Shown piece by piece: positions 1 through 10,012 of a stretch of 64,000 nucleotides of DNA (the first letter of the stretch is position 1; each line of letters opens with the position of its first letter). Under the pieces are notes generated by a model. It was not told the DNA's origin and did not search any database. It saw nothing but the letters and a program-made list of their open reading frames with translations. The DNA lies in NCBI GenBank assembly GCA_016125505.1, contig WGLP01000006.1, forward strand, positions 62,001 to 126,000, in the 5' to 3' direction. This DNA comes from Gammaproteobacteria bacterium. GTDB lineage: Bacteria > Pseudomonadota > Gammaproteobacteria > UBA6429 > Thiohalophilaceae. A program made the position numbers and the translations under genes.

Positions 1-59
1 CGGGGTGACGAAACCAAAGTGTAATGTTCCCCCTGCACAAAAACTGGGGTGAAAACCGG

Positions 60-68
60 GGTCAGAAC
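60..68. repeat. Left 9-bp target-site duplication of the IS
   Basis: GGTCAGAAC directly abuts the left inverted repeat and is repeated exactly at 1410-1418. It is part of a longer motif, AAAACCGGGGTCAGAAC, that recurs in decayed form elsewhere in the window, so the IS landed inside a pre-existing repeat. Confidence 0.9.
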
Positions 69-1409
69 CTGAGGTATCCCCACAAAATCGCGATCAAAAA
101 CAACGAGTTAATGCTAAAACGAATGCAGGTAGACATGCACAGTGATTTGTGATCTTTTAAAGGTGTCGAAGCTTAAAAAGGATCATCACCATGCATGCTA
201 CCCAGCTACTTCATAACTATTTACGAAAAAGGTGTCAAGCGATTCATACAACTCGTCTACAGGCGATGATGATCGGCGTGCGTGCGCTGATGCATGGCAA
301 GATCTTATCTGTCACTGGCATCGGTCGTGCGATCCAAGGCACCGCGTTTACTAAGCACGCCATCAAACGTGCTGATCGTTTGATCGGTAATCCTGCCTTA
401 CATCAGGATCGCATGTATATTTATCGCGCCCTAATCCAGTGGTTGCTTGGCCGTGTACATCGTCCGGTGATCTTGGTCGACTGGTCGGAATTAACCGATG
501 ACCGCCAATTCCATATTTTGCGCGCTTCCACGCCAGTGGGTGGCCGTGCCCTGACACTGTATGAAGAGGTCCATCCTGGTAAGAAACTGAATACCACTCC
601 AGTACAAACACGATTCTTGCAGTCGTTAAATGCGCTTTTACCCGCAAGTTGTCAGCCGATCATCGTCACGGATGCCGGGTTTCACACGCCCTGGTTCAAT
701 GCGGTGATGCAATTGGGGTGGCACTTTGTGGGACGCGTCGGTGGACAGACGATGATCCGGCCTGCCGGTACCGATGACTGGTATCGTGTTGAGCGAGTAT
801 TTGATACCGCCACAGCAAAGGTGTGTTGTTTGGGTCGTGTCGACCTTGTACGGCGTGACCCTCTGCGTTGCAGTGCCTATATACTGAAACGCATACCCAA
901 AGGCCGGGTCAAGAAAACACACTTTGGTGTAAAGTGCCAGGCGAAACACAGTCTCAAAAATGCGAACCGGGAACGCACCCCGTGGCTGATTGTGACCTCC
1001 TTGCCGGGCGGTGAGCGGATTAACCAACAGGTTATCCAGCTTTATCGTTCGCGTATGCAAATCGAAGAAGCCTTTCGGGATACCAAGAATCATCGCTGGG
1101 GCTATGCGCTCGATAATAGCCGGACGACCATGGCCTATCGGTTTGAAAACCTGTTACTGATTGGCATGTTGGCGACCTGGGCCACGTGGCTGATAGGTAA
1201 GATCACTCAAAGCAAACAATGGCACTGGCGGTATCAAGCCAATACAGTGAAAACTCGCAACGTCTTATCTCTGTTCTTCCTGGGCGGCGAGATCATAAAA
1301 CATGTGAATACCCGATTTACGCGGCATGAGTATTTGCATGCACTCAAGTCAGTAAGAAATGACTTACGGGAGACAGCGTGTTTTGGGTGAATTCGTGGGG
1401 ATCCCTCAG
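69..1409 (+). mobile_element. IS10-like insertion sequence, IS4 family, complete
   Basis: The ends are imperfect inverted repeats. The left end (69-89) begins CTGAGGTATCCCCAC and the right end, read inward from 1409, begins CTGAGGGATCCCCAC, so 18 of about 21 positions match. The termini resemble those of IS10 (CTGAGAGATCCCC). Nine-base direct repeats GGTCAGAAC flank the element at 60-68 and 1410-1418, the target duplication length usual for IS10. One transposase gene fills the interior and its stop codon lies inside the right repeat. Intact ends, gene and duplication suggest a fairly recent insertion. Confidence 0.93.
191..1390 (+). CDS. IS4-family (IS10 group) DDE transposase
   Basis: A 399-residue cut-and-paste transposase, close to the 402 residues of Tn10/IS10 transposase. 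The catalytic triad falls at Asp97 (VDWSE), Asp161 (TDAGF) and Glu292, the same numbering as in IS10. Glu292 lies in the YREK signature: Tyr285, Arg288, Glu292 and a Lys seven residues later. It probably excises and inserts the surrounding IS by hairpin intermediates, as known for IS10. The ATG follows an AAAAAGGA ribosome-binding site. No frameshift or stop was seen, so the enzyme is probably active. Confidence 0.96.
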   Translation: MHATQLLHNYLRKRCQAIHTTRLQAMMIGVRALMHGKILSVTGIGRAIQGTAFTKHAIKRADRLIGNPALHQDRMYIYRALIQWLLGRVHRPVILVDWSELTDDRQFHILRASTPVGGRALTLYEEVHPGKKLNTTPVQTRFLQSLNALLPASCQPIIVTDAGFHTPWFNAVMQLGWHFVGRVGGQTMIRPAGTDDWYRVERVFDTATAKVCCLGRVDLVRRDPLRCSAYILKRIPKGRVKKTHFGVKCQAKHSLKNANRERTPWLIVTSLPGGERINQQVIQLYRSRMQIEEAFRDTKNHRWGYALDNSRTTMAYRFENLLLIGMLATWATWLIGKITQSKQWHWRYQANTVKTRNVLSLFFLGGEIIKHVNTRFTRHEYLHALKSVRNDLRETACFG

Positions 1410-1418
1410 GGTCAGAAC
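1410..1418. repeat. Right 9-bp target-site duplication of the IS
   Basis: Exact copy of GGTCAGAAC directly after the right inverted repeat. Removing the IS and one copy restores a continuous sequence GGGGTCAGAACAC. Confidence 0.9.
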
Positions 1419-1470
1419 ACAGTATTTGCTAATGTTAAAGGCACGTGTAATTTGACCCAATGTATATCCT

Positions 1471-2070
1471 ATGAGTTTCGCAAATGATCCTCAGAAATCC
1501 CATATGCGAGAAGGTGTAAGCCTTCGAGGCAAGGTGGATATATTGGCAGACAAGGATGTTGATCAAGCCTACGCGATAGCTAAATCTATTAAACATCCCT
1601 GGTATCGCTGTCAAGCTTTAGCCAAAGTCGCCGAATATTCAAGCGATACATTTTCAAAAAATATCCTGCAAGAGTCGTTTGACTCCGCCATGATGTGTCA
1701 CGATGAAAATCGAAGGGTATCGGTTGCATGTTGGCCGCTCGGTGTCTCGCTAAGACTAGGGAAACGCGATTTAACACAGAGATTTCTCGATGAGTGTATG
1801 CGTCAGCTAAATATGGATAACGACCCAATTAGCCGATGGTGTGCCACACAAGTTTTATATGCCATAAAGACAGATACCGCGTTTCTTATGCATTTCTTCC
1901 ATACCTTTCAAAAAGCCACTTCACAAGGACATGGATGGCGAGTAGAAAAGAGCATAAAATATTTACTCAATGACAGCGATATTGATAAAGATCAAAGATA
2001 TATAGATTATCTTCATCAACGTCAGGCTGGTATCGAAAAGTGGAAAACCGCACACAAAGCAAAAAATTAG
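1471..2070 (+). CDS. Hypothetical protein, helical, unrecognised
   Basis: A 199-residue soluble protein with no signal peptide or membrane segment. The composition suggests tandem short helices (for example DVDQAYAIAKSIKHPWYRCQALAKVAEYS), reminiscent of TPR- or HEAT-like solenoids, but no family was recognised. The gene is AT-rich compared with the core genes to the right and sits directly after the IS, between inverted copies of the GGGGTCAGAAC motif. No clear ribosome-binding site precedes the ATG. It is likely accessory. Function unknown. Confidence 0.6.
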   Translation: MSFANDPQKSHMREGVSLRGKVDILADKDVDQAYAIAKSIKHPWYRCQALAKVAEYSSDTFSKNILQESFDSAMMCHDENRRVSVACWPLGVSLRLGKRDLTQRFLDECMRQLNMDNDPISRWCATQVLYAIKTDTAFLMHFFHTFQKATSQGHGWRVEKSIKYLLNDSDIDKDQRYIDYLHQRQAGIEKWKTAHKAKN

Positions 2071-2136
2071 TTGGCACTGAACATCTACAAAAACCGAGGC
2101 CAGTACACTCGATGAATCACGAAGGGATTCTGGAGT

Positions 2137-2147
2137 GTTCTGACCCC
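2137..2147 (-). repeat. Inverted copy of the GGGGTCAGAAC motif
   Basis: GTTCTGACCCC here is the reverse complement of 58-68. With the IS removed, GGGGTCAGAACAC on the left and its inverse on the right bracket the orphan gene at 1471-2070, like the ends of a small decayed element. Confidence 0.6.
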
Positions 2148-2216
2148 TATTTCCTATTTTGTCATGTTAGGTAATTTTCATAGCAGACAGATTGCCCGCA
2201 TTCAAGATTCAAATAG

Positions 2217-2768
2217 ATGACAAAAAAGCATCATACCAGCACGACACACCATCTCGCACTCCGTGTTTGCGAAATCGGACAGTTGTTCAACTCGATGGAC
2301 CCCACCCCCTTTATCAACAAGGATCTGGACCGTGATGCGGAGGATTACATCGAATCGTGGGCTGCCGGCTATTCGTCGGATAGCCGCTTCCAAATCACGA
2401 TACACCTGGAAGTGTGGCCTGAAGGCCAAGACCCATCGATTACACTCAGCGAGGCGATTCATAACCATTTCGCATACAAGGGCGAGCGGACGAAACACAT
2501 CCTGCGACAGTTGCTCCGGCAAGGGCGCACCAGCCTGCTCATTGGTATCGTGTTCCTGTCTTTATGCCTGCTGGGTGCGAATGCGCTTGCAAGTCTGGGC
2601 AACCACCCGGGCTACACCATCGCCGAGCAGAGTCTGACAATTGTCGGCTGGGTGGCAATGTGGCGGCCGATGCAGATTTTTCTGTATGAATGGTGGCCGC
2701 TACTGGTACGGGTGCGCTTGTATAAGCGCCTGAGTCAGGCGCACATTCATACGACCCACGGCAAATAG
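2217..2768 (+). CDS. Hypothetical two-TM membrane protein
   Basis: A 183-residue protein. The soluble N-terminal half contains a conserved-looking stretch (LALRVCEIGQLFNSMDPTPF, then DLDRDAEDYI) that I recall from uncharacterised proteobacterial proteins. Around residues 105-125 and 138-160 there are two hydrophobic segments, followed by a short basic tail. It probably sits in the inner membrane with the N-terminal domain cytoplasmic. No function is assigned. It stands alone in the accessory region with no operon partner. Confidence 0.7.
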   Translation: MTKKHHTSTTHHLALRVCEIGQLFNSMDPTPFINKDLDRDAEDYIESWAAGYSSDSRFQITIHLEVWPEGQDPSITLSEAIHNHFAYKGERTKHILRQLLRQGRTSLLIGIVFLSLCLLGANALASLGNHPGYTIAEQSLTIVGWVAMWRPMQIFLYEWWPLLVRVRLYKRLSQAHIHTTHGK

Positions 2769-2784
2769 ACCGAGCGTTAATAAC

Positions 2785-2835
2785 GGGATCAGAGCACAAT
2801 TGTTTCTAATATTAGAGAATATTCCTCTCTGACCC
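2785..2835. repeat. Degenerate inverted pair GGGATCAGAG / CTCTGACCC
   Basis: GGGATCAGAGCAC at 2785-2797 faces CTCTGACCC at 2827-2835 across an AT-rich spacer, downstream of the gene at 2217-2768. It looks like a decayed relative of the GGGGTCAGAAC motif. A weak transcription-stop hairpin is an alternative reading. Confidence 0.4.
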
Positions 2836-2864
2836 TAGTTTATTTTTTGCCAAAATAATTCCTA

Positions 2865-3221
2865 ATGATAGATTTACACAGTACAGGCATTCTCCTCTCA
2901 GCAGTCGCTGTGTTTATATTTACGCTGATATTCAAAATGATGTTCTCTGATTTACTATGTAAACCTAACCCTCCTCCCTTCAGTAAGTCTGCCATCTTTT
3001 CCCTAAATGTGACCGGCCTGTATTTTGTGCTTTGTCTTCTGATTCAGTTTGGCTGGTGGTGGTACATTAGTTCATTATTCATAGGATATGTCGCGTTTCT
3101 TTTTATCTACAAATTTGTAAACTTTCAAATATCACAGGTCGCACTGGCGGGCATAATATTGGCCATAAGCTGGAGTACGATGTATGCAGTGTATGTATTC
3201 ATTGCCGAATTACTAAAATAA
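2865..3221 (+). CDS. Small hydrophobic membrane protein, unknown
   Basis: A 118-residue protein with about four predicted membrane helices (near residues 5-27, 45-66, 68-85 and 91-113) and almost no soluble part. The coding sequence is strongly AT-rich, which fits acquisition by transfer. It lies upstream of the DUF6795/lipase pair in the same direction and could be functionally linked to it, for example as a membrane protective protein, but nothing in the sequence proves that. Confidence 0.6.
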   Translation: MIDLHSTGILLSAVAVFIFTLIFKMMFSDLLCKPNPPPFSKSAIFSLNVTGLYFVLCLLIQFGWWWYISSLFIGYVAFLFIYKFVNFQISQVALAGIILAISWSTMYAVYVFIAELLK

Positions 3222-3323
3222 TCCAGCCGACAGTCTGATTTAACAGCTATTAACAAAATTTCTCCCACATGCAGTTACCTCATAACTGTTTCAGGCTATG
3301 CAGTCTGTGTCATAATTTCTGCC

Positions 3324-3845
3324 ATGCCAACAATCTTACAAACATGTCAGCGGCTTTTACCTTACTTTTATTCTGCTCTAATATTTTTATCAACTGAGGC
3401 ACATTCTATGAATCCTTTAAGTCATCCACCTGAAGAAGTCGTGTTAGCTTCTGAGATGGAAGGACACATAACTTTACAAAACAGACCTGCAGCCGGCGCC
3501 AAAGTTGTCAGGAAATTATCGTGGAATGAAGGAGAAAAGAAGATTGACTCTACCTCCGTGGATTCGGAAGGGAAATTTTTACTTCCCGCCAAAAAGGATG
3601 TCGTCGAAATAGGCAAATTTACCCAATTTGTCGTCTCCCAGGAAATCAGTGTTGTTTATGATGGTAAGGAGACTGACATTTGGATAATGGGGAAACGAAG
3701 CAAAACTGCCTATGGTGAACTTGATGGCAGACCAGAAAATTTTCGCTGTGAATTATCTGATCCGGATAAACCGATGAGACTGGATAGTGGTTTACTGCTA
3801 ACCAAATGCAAGTGGGATGCTATAACAAAAATGCAAGGAGACTAG
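3324..3845 (+). CDS. DUF6795-like protein with N-terminal signal, lipase partner
   Basis: A 173-residue protein. Residues 1-28 look like a signal peptide (basic start, hydrophobic core, THS/AHS-type end). A second ATG at 3408 would give a form without it. The body (from about EEVVLASEMEG through AAGAKVVRKLSWNE) resembles DUF6795, a small beta-sandwich fold with a peptidase-regulatory-like look. Family knowledge: DUF6795 proteins are often found beside lipases and type VI secretion effectors. The stop is two bases before the lipase start, so the two are co-translated. An immunity or accessory role for the lipase is inferred. Confidence 0.6.
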   Translation: MPTILQTCQRLLPYFYSALIFLSTEAHSMNPLSHPPEEVVLASEMEGHITLQNRPAAGAKVVRKLSWNEGEKKIDSTSVDSEGKFLLPAKKDVVEIGKFTQFVVSQEISVVYDGKETDIWIMGKRSKTAYGELDGRPENFRCELSDPDKPMRLDSGLLLTKCKWDAITKMQGD

Positions 3846-3847
3846 AC

Positions 3848-5011
3848 ATGTCAGAACTTTCACCAAAATTAGCTGCAGAACTCGCCCTCGATATTTATTC
3901 TATTCAAAACGAGAAATTGGTGGATGTGTTACTTGCACGACAAGAATTCACCGGGAATGGTAAACAAAAATCCACATTGTTAGCAAAGACCGGAGGACGG
4001 ACACGTTGGCTACATCGAACAACAGATGCTTTTGGCATTTGCGCTCTTGGCGGTCCCGGAACGATATACGCCAAAGACATGTTTTTGATTTTCAGGGGGA
4101 CAAACAAAGATAAAACAGCTGACCTTATTACCGATGGTCGTATTGGGCTACAACCGTCTGTTACAGGCGTACCGGTTCATATCGGCTTTAATGAAGTATT
4201 TAAAAGCATGCGCTCCAAAATACGTGACATAATTAAGGAATGCAAAGGTGACATCGAAACTTTCCACTGTATTGGGCATAGCTTGGGTGGTGCAGTGGCA
4301 ACACTAGCGGCTGATTGGCTAAAATCTGAAACAGGCAAAAATGTGAAGGCTTATACATTTGGTTGCCCTAAAGTTGGATTGTGGTTGTTTGCTGCCAACT
4401 TCACGCGAAAACTGAAAAAAGAAAATATCTATAGAGTATTTCATGCCACCGATCCTGTGCCGATGATACCGATGTTTCCTTACATACATCCTCCTACATT
4501 CGGCTACGGTCATTATATTTTCTCAAGCGAAAGTATCCTCTCGGTTTCAGCACATGATATGGACAAGTACCATACCTCTGTAAAGAACCTGGAATGGTCC
4601 GCACTCGAGAAGAGACGACCACCTTATGGAAGTGATGCCGCTATTGAAGAATGGCTAAAATCCAAACTGCCAGTCAGCGCTGGCACGCCTGCTGTATATG
4701 AGTGGTTAAATGCCTCATTGATATTTGTCTTAAAAAAGGTGCTTGGTGTAGCGTTGCTTGGTCTGCAAACTACAATAATAAGCCTTCATTCTTTGCTCGA
4801 TCGGATTGCCTATATACTTTACAAAGGTATTGAACTCGCTGACGCGGTAGGTAGTTGGATATTCTGGCTTATGCAAAAGATCATGCAAGTACTCGGAAGA
4901 AATGTGCCTGGCAAAAAAGAGGAGCTTACGAGAACTGTAATGCGTGAAACCCTTACCTTGCTCGCAGAACAAACGAAAAATGAAGCACGCAGTGCAATAA
5001 CACGACAATAA
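3848..5011 (+). CDS. Class 3 lipase (alpha/beta hydrolase) with C-terminal hydrophobic segments
   Basis: A 387-residue lipase. The ATG at 3848 is chosen because AAGGAG precedes it by about eight bases. The nucleophile elbow is GHSLGG with Ser145. Probable triad partners are the Asp in FHATDPVP and the His in AHDMDKYH. The RGTNKDK stretch is the usual oxyanion/lid region of Lipase_3. There is no N-terminal signal peptide. After the catalytic domain come two or three amphipathic or hydrophobic stretches (about residues 285-350) that could bind or cross membranes. It is paired with a DUF6795 gene in an AT-rich island. A secreted anti-membrane toxin is possible; a housekeeping lipase is the alternative. 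Confidence 0.85.
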   Translation: MSELSPKLAAELALDIYSIQNEKLVDVLLARQEFTGNGKQKSTLLAKTGGRTRWLHRTTDAFGICALGGPGTIYAKDMFLIFRGTNKDKTADLITDGRIGLQPSVTGVPVHIGFNEVFKSMRSKIRDIIKECKGDIETFHCIGHSLGGAVATLAADWLKSETGKNVKAYTFGCPKVGLWLFAANFTRKLKKENIYRVFHATDPVPMIPMFPYIHPPTFGYGHYIFSSESILSVSAHDMDKYHTSVKNLEWSALEKRRPPYGSDAAIEEWLKSKLPVSAGTPAVYEWLNASLIFVLKKVLGVALLGLQTTIISLHSLLDRIAYILYKGIELADAVGSWIFWLMQKIMQVLGRNVPGKKEELTRTVMRETLTLLAEQTKNEARSAITRQ

Positions 5012-5019
5012 GCCAGCGT

Positions 5020-5274
5020 TCAGACATAGTTATTTCTCATAGTACTGTCATCAGCCGACCACTGCGTATTAAGATAAAGCGCCTCGACCTGTTGCCGTGC
5101 CCACGGTGTCCTGCGCAGGAACTTGAGGCTTGAGTTGATACTGGGATCGTTGGTGAAACATTTGATCTTGATCTGTCGCCCCAACTCTTCCCAGCCATAT
5201 TTTTCCACCAACCGCGTCACCACCATTTGCAACGTGATGCCGTGCAGCGGGTCTTGCTTACGGGAATTAGTCAT
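5020..5274 (-). CDS. VF530 family DNA-binding protein (DUF2132)
   Basis: About 84 residues from the Met in MTNSRKQDPLHG. An ATG two codons earlier, at 5280, is equally possible. The segments DPLHGITL, MVVTRLVEKYGWEELG and FLRRTPWARQQVE are typical of the VF530/DUF2132 family, small helical proteins thought to bind DNA. It overlaps the 3' end of the RRM gene, implying translational coupling. No cysteine or metal motif is present. Biological role unknown. Confidence 0.85.
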   Translation of the reverse strand: MTNSRKQDPLHGITLQMVVTRLVEKYGWEELGRQIKIKCFTNDPSINSSLKFLRRTPWARQQVEALYLNTQWSADDSTMRNNYV

Positions 5275-5548
5275 CGACATCGGCAGGCGGCGCCTGGCGC
5301 GCACCCGGTTTCGACTCGGCGTATTTCACGCGGATCTTGCTACCGCCGATTTCGATGGCATTCAAGTGCTTCATCGCCGCCTTGGCCTCGCCCACCTTGG
5401 GCATATCGACAAAACCAAAGCCTTTGGAGACGCCGGTGACCTTGTCGATGACCAGGTTGCAGGACTGCACATTACCATAGGGCTCGAACAATGCCCGCAG
5501 CTGTGCCTCGGTGGTGGTGCGGGCGAGATTGCGTATCAGAAGTTTCAT
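5267..5548 (-). CDS. RNA-binding protein with a single RRM domain
   Basis: About 93 residues from the Met in MKLLIRNLART, the usual start of this family; the open frame extends ten codons further upstream. RNP2 is KLLIRNL and RNP1 is KGFGFVDM, with the aromatic positions kept, so RNA binding is likely. A short acidic tail (PPADVDD) follows the RRM. Bacterial glycine-poor RRM proteins of this type are small single-domain proteins of uncertain role, sometimes cold-linked. It is co-directional with Tex and overlaps the DUF2132 gene. Confidence 0.9.
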   Translation of the reverse strand: MKLLIRNLARTTTEAQLRALFEPYGNVQSCNLVIDKVTGVSKGFGFVDMPKVGEAKAAMKHLNAIEIGGSKIRVKYAESKPGARQAPPADVDD

Positions 5549-5600
5549 GGGGTCACCGTGCGGAATAACGTCACGCAAGTATACGTGAAAACGGCAACCC

Positions 5601-7895
<2,295 letters not shown>

Positions 7896-7986
7896 ACAGC
7901 GGTCTCACATCCCTTACAAACAACGAGGACGGATTCTAACAAATCCCGATCCCGAGTCCAGTTTCAACTTGCACCCGGGTAAAAAT

Positions 7987-8016
7987 AAAAAAGCCTGCAT
8001 CAGCAGGCTTTTTTAA
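7987..8016. terminator. Intrinsic terminator, strong
   Basis: AAAAAAGCCTGC, four-base loop ATCA, GCAGGCTTTTTT. The symmetric A and U runs make it usable from both strands. It lies 15 bases past the end of the minus-strand lipoprotein gene and so most likely ends that transcript. Confidence 0.9.
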
Positions 8017-8030
8017 TACTTCGTTTATTT

Positions 8031-8399
8031 TTAACCTGGCGGGTTCTTGCAGTAGTAATAATAGATATCTGCATAACTGTTATTCTTATCTACCCCGCCA
8101 TCGCTATCGCCACTGGGGACAACGATGTATATGTAGTTTGCTTTTAGTCCAGCCGCCTTTTCAACTGCCGTCATGGCAATTTCTTCGAATCTTTTATCAG
8201 GGTCCATACGGCCTTCAAACCCCCAGCTCGATGCCATCTTTCTGCGCAGTTGGCATTGATTATCGGCTTCCGGTTTATACCGGCCCGCTGTCACTTTCTG
8301 ACCGGATGAATTTGTATATTCTTTTACGGTCAGTTTGCTGATTGTCGAACAACCTGACATCACACCCATTACAAGCAAGAGACTTAGGACCTTGTTCAT
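8031..8399 (-). CDS. Small outer-membrane or periplasmic lipoprotein
   Basis: A 122-residue lipoprotein. The signal ends in VMSGC, giving lipidated Cys17. The mature part has two further cysteines (NQCQL near residue 48 and YYYCKN near the end) that could form a disulfide, and a region AEKAAGLKANYIYIV recalling the DUF4156-type small lipoproteins. Its AT content is higher than that of flanking core genes. It is a single gene with its own terminator. Function unknown. Confidence 0.75.
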   Translation of the reverse strand: MNKVLSLLLVMGVMSGCSTISKLTVKEYTNSSGQKVTAGRYKPEADNQCQLRRKMASSWGFEGRMDPDKRFEEIAMTAVEKAAGLKANYIYIVVPSGDSDGGVDKNNSYADIYYYYCKNPPG

Positions 8400-8483
8400 A
8401 GCTACCCCTTTTTTACAATTCTGCCTCGTTATTTTATGATGTATTTTTTCAGGAACTTCAAACTACGTCTCTTTTTTGAATAG

Positions 8484-8502
8484 AAAACCGGGGCCGGAAC
8501 AC
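8484..8502. repeat. Degenerate AAAACCGGGGTCAGAACAC motif
   Basis: AAAACCGGGGCCGGAACAC differs from the motif disrupted by the IS at only two positions. A second partial copy, GAGGGTCAGAATG, lies at 8533-8545 and runs into the start codon of the truncated cold-shock gene. Confidence 0.5.
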
Positions 8503-8546
8503 TTAGAACCCTTCAGGTTCACCTCGGAATAGAAACGAGGGTCAGA

Positions 8547-8759
8547 ATGATGCGTGTCAAGGGAAAAATCACAAACTGGAACGACGATAAAGGCTTTGGC
8601 TTTATCTCCCCGAGTACAGGTGGTAAACAGGTCTTCGTCCATATCACGGCCTTTGGCAATCGAAACCGCCGCCCGGCGATTAATCAGGTGGTGACTTATT
8701 CAGTATCTTCTGCGGTATTTTTGTTTGGCTCTTCACGCCACGCGGGAACAATTTCCTGA
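8547..8759 (+). pseudogene. Truncated cold-shock domain protein
   Basis: Residues 1-55 match the cold-shock fold: the RNP-like stretch KGFGFISP is intact and FVHITAF follows. Full relatives are CSD plus a membrane DUF1294 domain. Here homology stops after VTY and the frame ends about 20 residues later with unrelated sequence, so strand 5 and the DUF1294 part are missing. Decayed GGGTCAGAA motifs flank its 5' side. Probably a remnant, though a short nucleic-acid-binding product could still be made. Confidence 0.65.
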
Positions 8760-8892
8760 GAGCGATAATTTCTGATATTTTAAGTTAGCTTTAACGTCCT
8801 ATGTCTTTATAAAACCCCTGCAGGGATAGAAGTAGAATTTTGACTATTCATACTATATTCTAACCACAGTGGCTTAAGTATATTTAATCAAT

Positions 8893-9357
8893 ATGGAATC
8901 AAACAATTCTACTGACCACGAACCCGGGCATGATCTCCATCTGGAACATGAAGATGCAACAGTCCGGTTCTTGCACCGGATAATCAGGCTTGCCGTTAAG
9001 CTCCTCGCTATCCTTATGGTCTTCGTCATTGTCTGGGGCATTGGCGATGTGATTTACGTGTTGTATCAGCGTCTGACGGAACCACCGTATCTGCTCTTGA
9101 AGATAAATGACATCCTTGCAACCTTCGGCGCCTTCCTGGCCGTACTGATCGCCATTGAAATCTTTATCAATATCCGTATGTACCTCAGTACCAACATCAT
9201 CCCGGTACGTCTGGTCATTGCGACCGCGCTTATGGCCATCGCCCGGAAGGTCATTATTCTGGATTTTGATGTTATCTCTCCCCCGTATTTATATGGTATG
9301 GCAGGTATCGTCATTTCCCTGGGCATCACCTATTGGCTGATCACCAAACGGACCTGA
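8893..9357 (+). CDS. PsiE-family membrane protein
   Basis: A 154-residue inner-membrane protein with four predicted helices (about residues 36-60, 75-97, 105-124 and 130-149) behind a charged cytoplasmic N-terminus. The arrangement LATFGAFLAVLIAIEIFINIRMYL is typical of the PsiE family, named for phosphate-starvation-inducible E of Escherichia coli. Molecular function is unknown in the family. No Pho-box-like repeat was seen upstream, so phosphate control is not supported here. Single gene. Confidence 0.85.
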   Translation: MESNNSTDHEPGHDLHLEHEDATVRFLHRIIRLAVKLLAILMVFVIVWGIGDVIYVLYQRLTEPPYLLLKINDILATFGAFLAVLIAIEIFINIRMYLSTNIIPVRLVIATALMAIARKVIILDFDVISPPYLYGMAGIVISLGITYWLITKRT

Positions 9358-9508
9358 TGTCGGTCGTCGAAAAAAGAATTGGTACCTGCCTGATTTATTC
9401 AGAATTGTGAACCCAAAAACAGTTTTGTTTAGTTTGCGTTAAGGATTCTTTGTTAAATTACGCCAAAAATAACGACTCGCCTTCCTTCTACGCAAAAGGA
9501 GAAATCCA

Positions 9509-9940
9509 GTGAAACGCATCTTACTTGCAGCACTCCTCACCTCCACCGCCGTGGCGGCGAATGCCGCTGATGTCGGGGTCTCGATCAGCGTCGGGCAACC
9601 GGGCTTTTATGGCCAGCTCGATATCGGTAATTATCCCCGACCGGTGGTGGTGAATCCGCAACCGGTGATCATCCAGCGCGGCGCGATGGAGGCCCAGCCA
9701 ATCTACCTGCGCGTGCCTCCCGGCCATATCAAGCATTGGAGCAAGAATTGCCATAAATACAACGCCTGCAACAGACGCGTCTACTTCGTGCAGGAAAATT
9801 GGTACGAACATGAATATGTCCCGCGTTATCAGGCGGAACACCGTCGCCATGAGAAATACAACAAGCACCGCAAAGACCACAGGGACCGCGGCAACCAGCG
9901 TCATGAATATCGCGACCACGATCGTGGCCGTGATGATTAG
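9509..9940 (+). CDS. Exported His/Arg-rich hypothetical protein
   Basis: A 143-residue protein with a clear Sec signal peptide (residues 1-19, cut after ANA). The central part (PGFYGQLDIGNYPRP, then IYLRVPPGHIKHWSKNC and RRVYFVQENWY) is a conserved-looking periplasmic family of unknown function. Two cysteines (in KNCHK and NACNR) may pair. The last 35 residues are rich in His, Arg, Asp and Lys and could bind metal or polyanions. AAAAGGAG precedes the ATG. Single gene followed by a shared hairpin. Confidence 0.8.
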   Translation: MKRILLAALLTSTAVAANAADVGVSISVGQPGFYGQLDIGNYPRPVVVNPQPVIIQRGAMEAQPIYLRVPPGHIKHWSKNCHKYNACNRRVYFVQENWYEHEYVPRYQAEHRRHEKYNKHRKDHRDRGNQRHEYRDHDRGRDD

Positions 9941-9968
9941 CTGTTCGAAGGAATAAATGCAGTGACGG

Positions 9969-10012
9969 TAAAGGGTCGGAGTGATTTTGATTAATTCACT
10001 CCACGCCCTTTA
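9969..10012. terminator. Hairpin between convergent genes
   Basis: The arms TAAAGGGTCGGAGTGA (9969-9984) and TCACTCCACGCCCTTTA (9996-10012) pair with small internal bulges. The hairpin lies between the exported-protein gene and the minus-strand GGDEF gene and overlaps the latter's stop, so it probably serves both. Confidence 0.65.

Noticed and set aside
638..1093. Minus-strand frame inside the transposase
   Set aside because: Antisense to a complete transposase with catalytic residues; no independent signal.
8760..8892. Pho box before the PsiE-family gene
   Set aside because: No pair of TGTCA-like heptamers with 11-base spacing was found.
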